Assembly (NCBI GenBank): GCA_029979265.1
Contig: JAPOHW010000021.1
Location: forward strand, 1-48,106
DNA: 48,106 nt
Source of the DNA: Actinomycetota bacterium
GTDB lineage: Bacteria > Actinomycetota > Acidimicrobiia > Acidimicrobiales > Aldehydirespiratoraceae
Direction: 5' to 3'
Positions 40,396 to 48,106 of the stretch are shown here, piece after piece. Made by a program: the position numbers and the translations under genes. Each line of letters begins with the position of its first letter. Position 1 is the first letter of the stretch. A model generated the notes under the pieces. It worked only from the letters and a program-made list of their open reading frames with translations. It had not been told where the DNA came from and made no database searches.

Positions 40396-42029
40396 GCACG
40401 GCCGGCCGAGGCGCCACGCTCGTCGGCATCGGCATCTTCCTGTCGCGAAGTGCAGGCCTTGTCCGCGAAATGGTTGCCGGGCGTGTAATCGGCATCAACG
40501 GCGCAGCGGACGCCCTCGCTACCGCAATGCGGATTCCGAATCTGCTCCAGAACCTGCTCGGCGAAGGCGTTCTTGCTGCCTCGTTCGTCCCCGTCTACAG
40601 CGATCTCCTCGAGGCCGAAGACGAGCGAGCGGCGAGCCGGATGGCGGGCGCCGTCGGAGCCGCCCTCATGCTCGTCACGGGGCTCAGCGTGCTCGTGATC
40701 GTTCTTGCGGCGCGGCCACTGACCCGCCTGATCGCCTGGGGTCTCACCGGCGCCAGCTTCGACCTCGCCGTCGAACTCACCCGCATCACTGCAGTCGGTA
40801 TCGGATTCATGGTGATGTCGGCTTGGTGCCTCGGCATTCTCAACAGCCACCGGAACTTCTTCCTTCCCTACGTTGCCCCCGTCGTCTGGAACCTCGCGCA
40901 GATCGTCGCGTTGTTGTTGGCCTGGCAGGGTGCCTGGGATGTTGCCGACGCAACGCGTGCGATGGCGGTTGGTGTCGCAGTCGGAGGTGCACTGCAGCTC
41001 CTCGTGCAATACCCCACTGCGAAGACGCTGGCTCGTGGACTTCGGGTTGCGTTCGATGCCCACAACCCTCACGTGCGAGCGGTCCGACGTCGATTTGGTC
41101 CTGCCGTTCTCGGTCGCGGTGCCGTCCAGATCTCGGCCTACGTCGACCTCCTGCTCGCCTCGTTCCTGGCTGCGGGTGCCCTGTCGGCACTGTTCAAGGC
41201 CCAGATCCTCTACACCCTGCCGGTGAGCCTCTTTGCGATGAGCGTTGCTGCAGCGGAACTGCCCGAATTGTCTCGGCTGACCCACGATCCCGGACAGGTT
41301 GCGCAGCGGACCGAAGCAGCCCTGCGCCGGATCGCCTTCTGGATGCTTGCGTCCTCTCTCCTGCTCATTGCTGCAGGCGAACCAATCGTCGCGCTGCTGT
41401 TCGAGGGTGGAGCGTTCACCAGTGCGGACACCTCACTCGTGTGGTTGATCCTCCTGTGCTATGGCCTCGGTCTTCCGGCAATCGGGCTGTCGCGAATGTT
41501 GCAGAACGCGGCCTATGCCATGGGCGACACCGCCGGCCCAGCCCGAGTCGCCGCTCTGCGAGTGGCCTTGGCCGCCATCCTGGGTGCGCTGTTCATGTTC
41601 CCGCTCGATCGTGCCTTCATCGGTCTCGACGGGATCGAGCAGCTGGGTGACGCCCTCGGTCTGGCCGGCCCGCTCGACGGCGCCGTTCGCGCCGACGGCT
41701 CTGTTGTGCGCCTCGGAGCGATCGGCCTCGCCCTCGGCTCGGCGATCGGCGCCTGGGTCGAACTCGTCTTGCTGTCGCGACTGCTCGACCGGCACCTGCC
41801 CGCACTCCGCTCGCCTGCTGCTGTCCTGCTTGGGCCCGGTGTCGCCGCCGCGTTCGCCTTCGTCGTCACCGCCGCACTCAAACTGGCAACCGGCGGCCTG
41901 CCTTCCGTGCTCGCCGTGCTCCTCACCGTCGGAGTCGGTGGGGCCGCCTACGTGATCATTGCCTTCCGGACCGGCGTGCGTGAAGCGGACATGGTCCTCC
42001 GGCCTGTTCGCCGCATCATCTGGCGCTGA
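40392..42029 (+). CDS. murJ: MurJ/MviN-type lipid II flippase
   Basis: The 545-residue MOP-superfamily protein is highly hydrophobic with many TM helices. The N-terminus has the family signature FLSRSAGLVREMVAGRVIG and MRIPNLLQNLLGEGVLAASF. The middle has ILNSHRNFFLPYVAPVVWNL and the C-terminal part LQNAAYAMGDTAGPARVA. MurJ flips lipid-linked peptidoglycan precursor outward. The GTG overlaps the upstream stop (GTGA). The main murJ in actinobacteria often lies near parB/trxB; this copy could be a second one. Confidence 0.88.
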   Translation: MSTAGRGATLVGIGIFLSRSAGLVREMVAGRVIGINGAADALATAMRIPNLLQNLLGEGVLAASFVPVYSDLLEAEDERAASRMAGAVGAALMLVTGLSVLVIVLAARPLTRLIAWGLTGASFDLAVELTRITAVGIGFMVMSAWCLGILNSHRNFFLPYVAPVVWNLAQIVALLLAWQGAWDVADATRAMAVGVAVGGALQLLVQYPTAKTLARGLRVAFDAHNPHVRAVRRRFGPAVLGRGAVQISAYVDLLLASFLAAGALSALFKAQILYTLPVSLFAMSVAAAELPELSRLTHDPGQVAQRTEAALRRIAFWMLASSLLLIAAGEPIVALLFEGGAFTSADTSLVWLILLCYGLGLPAIGLSRMLQNAAYAMGDTAGPARVAALRVALAAILGALFMFPLDRAFIGLDGIEQLGDALGLAGPLDGAVRADGSVVRLGAIGLALGSAIGAWVELVLLSRLLDRHLPALRSPAAVLLGPGVAAAFAFVVTAALKLATGGLPSVLAVLLTVGVGGAAYVIIAFRTGVREADMVLRPVRRIIWR

Positions 42030-42066
42030 CCGCACGGCGATACGGAGCGCCGTCTACCATCAGAGC

Positions 42067-42825
42067 ATGTTTAGGTATCTCAAGAAGCGGTGGAACTACC
42101 TCTTGGCGGCGCTCAACCTGCGTCACGAGGAGCACGCTGACCCGAAAGTGCAGCTCGAGCAGGCGATCGGCGACGCCAAACAGCAGCACAAGCAGTTGCG
42201 TGAGCAGGCCGCTAATGTCGTTGCCAACCAGAAACAGACCGAGATGCGCATCAACGAGGCACTCGAGAAGCTGGAGAAGGTGAACGCCAATGCCCGACAG
42301 GCCATCCTGATGGCCGAGTCCGCGCAGGCCGACGGCGACACGGCAAAGGTCGATCAGTACACGTCGGCGGCGCAGCAGTTCGCCGATCGGCTCCTCACCC
42401 TCGAAGAGGAGATCGAGGGACTCAAGCAGATGCACTTCCAGGCCACCGAGGCAGCCGATCAGGCCAAGGCGGCCGTGAAACAGAACGCAACCCTGCTCCA
42501 AAAACGTCTCAGTGAGAAATCGGCGCTGCTCTCCAAGCTCGACCAGGCCAAGATGCAAGAGACCGTCAATGCTGCGATGACGACGCTCAACGAATCAATC
42601 GGTGACGACGTTCCGACCTTCGACGAGGTGCGCCAGAAGATCGAAGCCCGTTACGCCAAGGCCAGCGCAGTGGCCGAACTCAACGAGACCAATGTCGAGG
42701 CGCGCATGCTCGAGATCGAGGAAGCAGCCCGCGGGGTGCAGGCACAGACCCGTCTCGCCCAGATCAAAGCCGATCTCGGTATTGCGCCGGCGCCGGAGCC
42801 CGACGCCCTCACCGACGGCGACTGA
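42067..42825 (+). CDS. PspA/IM30-family membrane-stress protein
   Basis: The 252-residue protein is nearly all alpha-helical and coiled-coil. Its start, MFRYLKKRWNYLLAALNLRH followed by ADPKVQLEQAIGDAK, corresponds to the amphipathic membrane-binding helix and the first helix of PspA. PspA proteins coat damaged membranes as ESCRT-III-like rods. ATG 42067 lies 37 bp after murJ and may share its transcript. Its end overlaps the convergent proB by 17 bp. Confidence 0.87.
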   Translation: MFRYLKKRWNYLLAALNLRHEEHADPKVQLEQAIGDAKQQHKQLREQAANVVANQKQTEMRINEALEKLEKVNANARQAILMAESAQADGDTAKVDQYTSAAQQFADRLLTLEEEIEGLKQMHFQATEAADQAKAAVKQNATLLQKRLSEKSALLSKLDQAKMQETVNAAMTTLNESIGDDVPTFDEVRQKIEARYAKASAVAELNETNVEARMLEIEEAARGVQAQTRLAQIKADLGIAPAPEPDALTDGD

Positions 42826-43924
42826 CCGGCCTCGGAAGCGCCACCAAATCGTCGGCGTGCACCACGACCGCTGGCACGCCCAGCGGAAGTTCATCGCTGC
42901 GGTGGCCGGCAGCGCGATGGATCTCATCGGCTCCATGACGCACGAGCCCCTTTGCAAAGGCTTCCCCGTCGGTGTCGACGATCTCGATCGGCGCGCCGGG
43001 ATCGAATGCGCCGTTCACCTCCCGTACCCCGGCAGCCAACAACGACTTTCCTGCCTCCAGCGCCGTCCGCGCCCCGCGGTCGACGACAAGTTGGCCCTGC
43101 GCAACCACTGCGAAGGCAATCCACGCCTTTCGTGCCGGCAGCCGATTCGGTCGGGCCCGCACGGTTGTGCCGACCCCTGCAACACCAGCCACTGCGTCGG
43201 CGACGACACCATCACGGCGAGCAGCGGCAATGACCGTGTCCACCCCGGACCACGCCGCGATTTTGGCAGCAGCAAGCTTCGAGGCCATGCCTCCACTCCC
43301 CCGCGCCGAGCCTGCGCCACCGGCAAGCGCCTCGTGCTGGTGGTCGATCTCGTGAATCTCTTCGATGAGTGAGGCCGACTGGTCGATCCGCGGATCGGCA
43401 GTCAGCAAACCGTCGGTGTCGGTGAGCAGCACCAGCCGTTCCGCGTCGACCAGGTTGGCGACGAGCGCTGCCAGCCGATCGTTGTCTCCCCACCGGATTT
43501 CGTCGTCGGCGATCGCATCGTTCTCGTTCACGATCGGCACGACACCGAGTTCGAGCAACCGTCCGAGCGTCTGACGGGCGTGCAGGTACTGGGCGCGGAC
43601 GATGAAGTCGTGTGGCACCAAGAGAACTTGTCCCGCAACCACGTCATGCCGAGCGAACTCGCGTCGGTAGACCTCCATGAGGGCCGACTGCCCGACCGTC
43701 GCCACTGCCTGCAAGGTGATCGGGTCGGACGGTCGCCGTGCCCCACCCAGCCCCAGTTCGGGCAATCCCGCTGCGATCGCCGCTGATGTCACCACGACCA
43801 CCCGGTGTCCGTCAGCTCGGAGCTCCACCACTTGACGGGTCAGCAGGGCGACCATCGTCTCGTCGATGACGCCTTCGTCGTCGGTCAGCGACGACGTACC
43901 GATCTTCACCACGACCGAACTCAC
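42809..43924 (-). CDS. proB: Glutamate 5-kinase (proline synthesis)
   Basis: The 371-residue kinase phosphorylates glutamate in the first step of proline synthesis. The amino-acid kinase domain shows VVVKIGTSSLTD, VVVTSAAIAAGL, PIVNENDAIADDEI and LTDTDGLLTADPR. The C-terminal PUA domain (GQLVVDRGARTALEAGKSLL) is present, so it is the full bacterial form. GTG 43924 has GGGTGA 5-6 nt upstream; the open frame further up lacks similarity. It lies 28 bp after obgE. Confidence 0.96.
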   Translation of the reverse strand: MSSVVVKIGTSSLTDDEGVIDETMVALLTRQVVELRADGHRVVVVTSAAIAAGLPELGLGGARRPSDPITLQAVATVGQSALMEVYRREFARHDVVAGQVLLVPHDFIVRAQYLHARQTLGRLLELGVVPIVNENDAIADDEIRWGDNDRLAALVANLVDAERLVLLTDTDGLLTADPRIDQSASLIEEIHEIDHQHEALAGGAGSARGSGGMASKLAAAKIAAWSGVDTVIAAARRDGVVADAVAGVAGVGTTVRARPNRLPARKAWIAFAVVAQGQLVVDRGARTALEAGKSLLAAGVREVNGAFDPGAPIEIVDTDGEAFAKGLVRHGADEIHRAAGHRSDELPLGVPAVVVHADDLVALPRPVSRRR

Positions 43925-43952
43925 GTGGTCACCCGAGAATCTGCTGGCGCAC

Positions 43953-45194
43953 TCACTCGTCTTCCTCGTAGTCGAAGCTGAAATCACCGATGTGAACCGT
44001 GTCACCGGTCGTCACCCCGGCCCGCCTGAGCGCAGTGAACACGCCGAGCTGCTTGAGCCGCGCCTGGGCAAACTCGAGTGCCTCGTCATCGGTGAGATCG
44101 CTGAGCGCAACGGCTCGCACCGCAGATCGACCGACAACGTTCCACGACCCATCATCGAAGCGCTCGATCGAAATCTCCCGACCGAGCGGCCGATGCAGGG
44201 TCGCAGCCTCGACCGACGGCGTTGCCACCCGCGCCTCACGAACGAGTGCCGAAAGACTGCCCAGCACCGATGGGAGGCCGGAACGGGTCACCGAGGAGAC
44301 GACCGGACCATCGAAGTCGTGGTCGGGAGCCAGGTCGCTCCTCGATCCGACGACCAGCCGGGGCCGGTCGAGAAGGTCAGGTCGATAGCTGCCGATTTCG
44401 TCGAGCAGCACCTCGAGTTGCGCGTGCGGCGACACGCCGTCCCAGGGTGCGAGATCGAGCAGCACCAGCAGGACCCGGGCCCGCTCGACGTGGCGGAGGA
44501 ACTGATGGCCCAACCCCTTCCCGTCGCTTGCCCCCTCGATCAATCCAGGGATGTCGGCCAACACCATCTCGAACCCGTCATCCATTCGCACCACGCCGAG
44601 GTTCGGCTCGAGGGTCGTGAAGGGATAGTCGGCGATCTTCGGCTTGGCCGCCGAGACGCTGCTGATGAACGTCGATTTCCCTACGTTCGGGAAGCCGATG
44701 ATGGCAACGTCGGCCATCAGCTTGAGCTCGAGCCGGAGCCACCGTTCTTCGCCGTGCTCGCCCTGCTCGGCGAACGACGGCGCCCGTCGCTTGTTACTCA
44801 GAAACCGCGCGTTGCCTCGGCCACCCTCCCCTGCCTGCGCTGCGAGCCAGCGGTCACCATGGTGAAGAAGATCGGCCAACGGCTCTCGGCTCGCATGATC
44901 GAGCACGACGGTACCCTCTGGAACCTTGACCTCGAGGTCGCTCCCCCGGGCGCCGTGACGATTACCGCCACTGCCATGCGCGCCACTCTCGCCTTTGCGA
45001 TGCGGATGATCCCGAAACGCAAGCAGCGACGCCACATTCCGATCGGCAACGAGCCAAATCGAGCCCCCGTCACCGCCATCGCCGCCATCAGGGCCTCCCT
45101 TCGCCACGTGCGCTTCGCGCCGAAACGCAACACAGCCCGCGCCACCATCACCGCCCTTGACGTTGATGTTGCACTCGTCGACGAAGTTGGACAC
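43953..45194 (-). CDS. obgE: GTPase Obg (ObgE/CgtA)
   Basis: The 413-residue GTPase is essential for 50S maturation and stress control. The Obg fold begins SNFVDECNINVKGGDGGAGC and has the Gly-rich loops GGPDGGDGGDGGSIWL. The G domain has IGFPNVGKSTFIS near 164 and DIPGLIEGAS. The C-terminal OCT domain is present. The GTG was chosen for typical Obg length; the open frame above it runs antisense to the dNTPase gene. rplU and rpmA, which usually precede obg, are not upstream here. Confidence 0.95.
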   Translation of the reverse strand: MSNFVDECNINVKGGDGGAGCVAFRREAHVAKGGPDGGDGGDGGSIWLVADRNVASLLAFRDHPHRKGESGAHGSGGNRHGARGSDLEVKVPEGTVVLDHASREPLADLLHHGDRWLAAQAGEGGRGNARFLSNKRRAPSFAEQGEHGEERWLRLELKLMADVAIIGFPNVGKSTFISSVSAAKPKIADYPFTTLEPNLGVVRMDDGFEMVLADIPGLIEGASDGKGLGHQFLRHVERARVLLVLLDLAPWDGVSPHAQLEVLLDEIGSYRPDLLDRPRLVVGSRSDLAPDHDFDGPVVSSVTRSGLPSVLGSLSALVREARVATPSVEAATLHRPLGREISIERFDDGSWNVVGRSAVRAVALSDLTDDEALEFAQARLKQLGVFTALRRAGVTTGDTVHIGDFSFDYEEDE

Positions 45195-45305
45195 GCCTGC
45201 AAGGCTACGCACTCTCCACTCAGACGAAGTCGACTTTCGGCATGGCAGGGACCGCCGGACCCACGGGTCAACCGGACGGTGCAGCTGCCGCTCTACCATG
45301 CGCCA

Positions 45306-46436
45306 ATGCGGGCCGAACGCGAACTGACCGAACGCGAAGCACTCTGGGGCACCACCATGCGGGGACACCGCACCGACGGCGTCGAGGTCGCCCATGACGA
45401 TTCCACCGCTGCTGTCGCACCGGGAGAATCGCTCGACCGCGAGGCCCGAGAAGCAATCGAAGCAGCGTCGCTTCGTGCCGGTGCGACGCTGAGCGTCGGT
45501 GCGGGGACACGGATGGTCGAGGAAGCTCCAGACCGCACCCGAACCTGCTTCGAACGAGACCGTGATCGGATCCTCCATGCCTCGGCGTTTCGGCGCCTGG
45601 CGGGCAAGACGCAGGTCTTCATCTTTCCCGACGATCATCAACGGACCCGTCTGACCCATGCGCTCGAGGTCGCTCAGGTGGCCCGATCGGTCAGCTGGGC
45701 GCTCGGATTGAACGTACCGCTCACCGAAGCGATCGCCCTCGGTCACGACTGCGGGCACGGCCCCGGCGGTCACGCCAGCGAGGACGCACTGTCGCCCTTC
45801 GTCGAGGGAGGTTTCAACCACGCCGAATGGGGAGCCGACGTCACGCTCCGTTCGCTCAACCTCTGCGAGCAAACCCTCGACGGCATCCGCAACCATTCGT
45901 GGTCGCGCCCTGCCCCTTCGACCCCGGAAGGGGAAGTGGTGAGTTGGGCCGACCGAATCGCATACGTCTGCCACGACTTTGAGGACGCGGTGACCGCAGG
46001 GATCGTTCGAGTGGACGACCTTCCCGATCTCGTGCGCGACTTCTGTGGAACGACCCGGCGGATGCAGCTCGCCGGGTTCATCGGCGCCATGATCGCAGCG
46101 ACCGAATCCACCGGTCGAATCGCCATGACCTCCGATGGCGCCGCTGCACTCGCTGCCTTCCGAAGCTTCAACTACGAAAAGATCTATCTGCGCCCGGCGT
46201 CTCGTGAGCAAGCCAGCCGAGTGATCACTGTGTTGCAGTCACTCGTCGAGCACCTCTGCGCCGACCCGACGCGGCTCCCCCAACGACTGCTGGTCGACGA
46301 TTCCGACGCCGGAGTGCGCCATGCCGCCGTTTCCTGGGTCGCCGGCATGACCGACCGCTATGCAATCACGGCGGCTCGCGAATGGCTTGACTTCGACACC
46401 GACTCCCTACCGCGAGGTATCCACAACCCCGGCTAG
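45306..46436 (+). CDS. dGTPase-family deoxynucleoside triphosphohydrolase
   Basis: The 376-residue HD-domain enzyme hydrolyses dNTPs to deoxynucleoside and triphosphate. The metal site is built from the His in RLTHALEVAQVARS, the HD in IALGHDCGHGPGGHASED and the Asp in SWADRIAYVCHDFED. RDRDRILHASAFRRLAGKTQVF is a clear dGTPase-family segment. It is a type with a 70-residue N-terminal extension before the HD core. Divergent from obgE across 111 bp in which I see no other feature. Confidence 0.93.
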   Translation: MRAERELTEREALWGTTMRGHRTDGVEVAHDDSTAAVAPGESLDREAREAIEAASLRAGATLSVGAGTRMVEEAPDRTRTCFERDRDRILHASAFRRLAGKTQVFIFPDDHQRTRLTHALEVAQVARSVSWALGLNVPLTEAIALGHDCGHGPGGHASEDALSPFVEGGFNHAEWGADVTLRSLNLCEQTLDGIRNHSWSRPAPSTPEGEVVSWADRIAYVCHDFEDAVTAGIVRVDDLPDLVRDFCGTTRRMQLAGFIGAMIAATESTGRIAMTSDGAAALAAFRSFNYEKIYLRPASREQASRVITVLQSLVEHLCADPTRLPQRLLVDDSDAGVRHAAVSWVAGMTDRYAITAAREWLDFDTDSLPRGIHNPG

Positions 46437-46477
46437 GCTCAAGAGTCCCGGCGTGGCCGGATGATCGATCTAAGGAA

Positions 46478-46496
46478 CATCGGCAGAATGCCGATG
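46478..46496 (+). other. Small hairpin just upstream of tadE
   Basis: CATCGGCA and TGCCGATG form a perfect 8-bp stem with a 3-nt loop, GAA. It is followed by AAAAGAG and the ATG at 46505. It could affect translation of the TadE-like gene. No T-run follows, so it is not an obvious terminator for the dNTPase gene. No known riboswitch motif was seen. Confidence 0.45.
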
Positions 46497-46504
46497 AAAA
46501 GAGC

Positions 46505-47014
46505 ATGTTTGCGCGTTTGGCAGTGAACACGAGGAACAGGACAAACGACCGGGGAGCCGTCGTTGCCGAGTTCGCGCTGGTGCTGCCGTTTCTCGTCATC
46601 ATCATGCTTGGAACCATCACTGCCGGCATTGCCTTGAACGACGATCTGCAACTCAACCACTCGACCAGAGACGCGGCCCGATACGGGGCGACCATACCGA
46701 GCGACCAGACATTCGCCAGTGGTGGCGACTGGGCCACGAACGTCCGTGAGGTTGTCCTGTCGCGGTTCGGAAACGGCCTCGCCTCCGGTGACGTGTGCGT
46801 GGCGCTCGTCACCGGGGTCTCCCCCGTCGCCGTGTCGACGGCTCACACCACGGCGGGGGGCACTGCTGCTTGTTTCGACGACTCGGCAGCCGGCATCTCC
46901 GACACTCGGGTGCAAGTCACGGCCAGCGTGCCGGCGGAGATCGAGACCGGTCTCTACACGGTCAGTCTTTCACTGACGGCCGAAGCCGTCACAATGCACG
47001 AGAGCAATGCCTGA
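46505..47014 (+). CDS. TadE-like pilus assembly protein
   Basis: The 169-residue pseudopilin-type protein has a short basic start and then RGAVVAEFALVLPFLVIIML, the TadE signature (Glu plus hydrophobic helix). A soluble external part with two cysteines follows (GDVCVALV, GTAACFDD). It belongs to the tight-adherence (Flp) pilus export machinery. It overlaps the next TadG-like gene by 8 nt. The AAAAGAG just before the ATG is a weak ribosome site. The rest of the locus is beyond the right edge. Confidence 0.88.
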   Translation: MFARLAVNTRNRTNDRGAVVAEFALVLPFLVIIMLGTITAGIALNDDLQLNHSTRDAARYGATIPSDQTFASGGDWATNVREVVLSRFGNGLASGDVCVALVTGVSPVAVSTAHTTAGGTAACFDDSAAGISDTRVQVTASVPAEIETGLYTVSLSLTAEAVTMHESNA

Positions 47015-48106
47015 TCAGCGCTCGCAGCGCGAGTCCGGTGCGGTGCTCGTGCTGGTGGCGATCTCGCTGGTAACGCTCCTCACCTTGGTCGCGCTCGTCG
47101 TCGACCTCGGTTTCATTCGAGACGAGCGACGGTCCCACCAGTCCGCCGTCGATTTCGCTGCGCTCTCGGCCGGAAAGGCCCTGGGCGCGGATACGGGCCC
47201 CGACGGCCAGGCTGGCTGTGCAGCCGCCGTGCAGTACCTGCGAGCGAACGTCGATGATCTCCCGGGAACAGCAGCGGTATCATGCGCCTCCCTTCCTGCG
47301 AATTGCTCCGGTGCTTCTGCGCCGGTGACCGTCTCCGACGGTGGTACGGCCGGCAAGTACCAGATCGAAATCACCTACCCGGTATCGAGCACAGCCATCG
47401 CAGACGCCAGGACAGGGACGCGAGGGTATGACGGGGACCCGTGCGAACGGCTCATGGTCCGACTCACATCCTCGGTCGATGCCTTCTTCGCATCTATTCT
47501 CGGCGAGGACACCCTGGAGATCGACACTCAGGCTGTCGTCCGCCAGGTCGATGCTGACAAGCGGCGTATGCCGAGCTTCTGGCTCCTCGAGCCCTTCGAG
47601 TGCGGTGCGCTCGACGTAGGGGGCGGCTCCGTCGTCCAGTCGGGAAGCCCGAGCAGAGCTGGGGTGATCTTGCTCGACAGCGACGGCTCCCAGTGCCAGG
47701 GACAGAGCAAAACCATCGAAGTTCAGGGTCTCGGCGGCGGCGCGGCTACGACAATCGTGGCAAAGAGTGCCGGCTCGGAGGCTGGAGCGATCAATCTCGT
47801 CGCCCTCGGCCCGGGGCAGACATGCTTCACGTCGGCTACCGCCTGCAACGGCGGAGACATCAAACCCGACGAGCAGACAGCGGTGAACAGCGGCGGCATC
47901 TACCCCGCGCCCAGTCCGAGACCGAAGCGGGCAACGAGGGCACCGGTTGACCACAAATTCAATTGCAAACCGTCCTACAGCGCCTACCTCACGATCCCGA
48001 TTGAGGGGTGCACATCAGGTGGCCTTGACCACATCGACGACCTAGTCTTTGCAGTCGGGTCCTCGGGTACACCAACCGGCTGGCAGACATGGACGGGTGC
48101 GGGGTA
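47007..48106 (+). CDS. TadG-like (Tad-domain) protein, C-terminus cut by window edge
   Basis: The frame from ATG 47007 stays open to the end of the window (366 codons plus 2 nt). It starts MPDQRSQRESGAVLVLVAIS, with one TM helix and then VDLGFIRDERRSHQSAVDFA, the putative Flp pilus-assembly TadE/G-like motif. The rest is an external, Cys-containing, Gly/Ser-rich region (FECGALDVGGGSVVQSG, GQTCFTSATACNGG). It overlaps the TadE-like gene by 8 nt, so the two are coupled. Length and downstream genes cannot be seen. Confidence 0.85.
   Translation, partial: MPDQRSQRESGAVLVLVAISLVTLLTLVALVVDLGFIRDERRSHQSAVDFAALSAGKALGADTGPDGQAGCAAAVQYLRANVDDLPGTAAVSCASLPANCSGASAPVTVSDGGTAGKYQIEITYPVSSTAIADARTGTRGYDGDPCERLMVRLTSSVDAFFASILGEDTLEIDTQAVVRQVDADKRRMPSFWLLEPFECGALDVGGGSVVQSGSPSRAGVILLDSDGSQCQGQSKTIEVQGLGGGAATTIVAKSAGSEAGAINLVALGPGQTCFTSATACNGGDIKPDEQTAVNSGGIYPAPSPRPKRATRAPVDHKFNCKPSYSAYLTIPIEGCTSGGLDHIDDLVFAVGSSGTPTGWQTWTGAG

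Noticed and set aside
43953..46211. 752-residue minus-strand reading frame
   Set aside because: Only the part below 45194 is Obg; the rest is antisense to the dNTPase gene and has no recognisable motif.
46478..46504. Riboswitch before tadE
   Set aside because: Only one short hairpin fits; there is no room for an aptamer and no known motif.

Overview
This GC-rich window looks like chromosome from a monoderm actinobacterium. The evidence is a BldD-type regulator, class II DAHP synthase, a FolP2-type DHPS paralogue, an hrcA-dnaJ-rsmE block, a PAC2 protein, a SigK/RskA-type pair, frequent GTG starts and GTGA/ATGA overlaps. I suspect a deep lineage such as Acidimicrobiia, but that is inference. 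I found no prophage, insertion sequence or CRISPR array.

Layout. 0-4 kb: a partial F420-type oxidoreductase, a small secreted protein, a structured spacer, tRNA-Pro(GGG) and an RND transporter. 4-8 kb: a zinc-ribbon protein, a membrane PP2C phosphatase, der and a PDZ/radical-SAM DUF512 protein. 8-10.6 kb: a membrane pseudokinase and a LysM protein, then a BldD-like c-di-GMP-type regulator. 10.7-15.6 kb: hrcA, dnaJ, rsmE and lepA. 15.8-22.3 kb: rpsT, facing a minus-strand block of a thioredoxin-TPR gene, comEA, comEC, an AhpD-like gene with an in-frame UGA, folP2-like and holA. 22.4-25.9 kb: PAC2, a GT-C-like membrane protein, tRNA-Ala(GGC) and a TauD-like dioxygenase. 26-32 kb: nadD, a divergent LCP protein and rsfS, with a divergent group 2 sigma gene, aroG, and an ECF sigma/anti-sigma pair. 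32-38 kb: a GNAT gene, tldE/tldD and a VWA/MoxR pair. 38-46 kb: proA, a coiled-coil membrane protein, murJ, pspA, proB, obgE and a dNTPase. The right edge opens a Tad pilus locus (TadE, then a TadG-like gene that runs off the end).

The most unusual item is at 18009-19082 on the minus strand. A UGA codon (18438-18440) sits exactly where the second cysteine of the AhpD CxxCxxxH motif should be. The frame continues for 142 sense codons and still resembles the family. A hairpin starts shortly after the UGA, with its apical loop 24 nt from it and a G at the second loop position, as in bacterial SECIS elements. I read this as one 357-residue selenoprotein, a probable CxxU peroxidase or redox enzyme, encoded in the comEA-comEC-holA operon next to a thioredoxin-like gene.

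Other points: the minus-strand series obgE, proB, proA, nadD, rsfS keeps its familiar order but is split by inserted blocks. The BldD-like protein keeps the full c-di-GMP signature and has a perfect 9-bp inverted repeat upstream. The nadD/sigma spacer holds a near-perfect CRP/GlxR-type palindrome.
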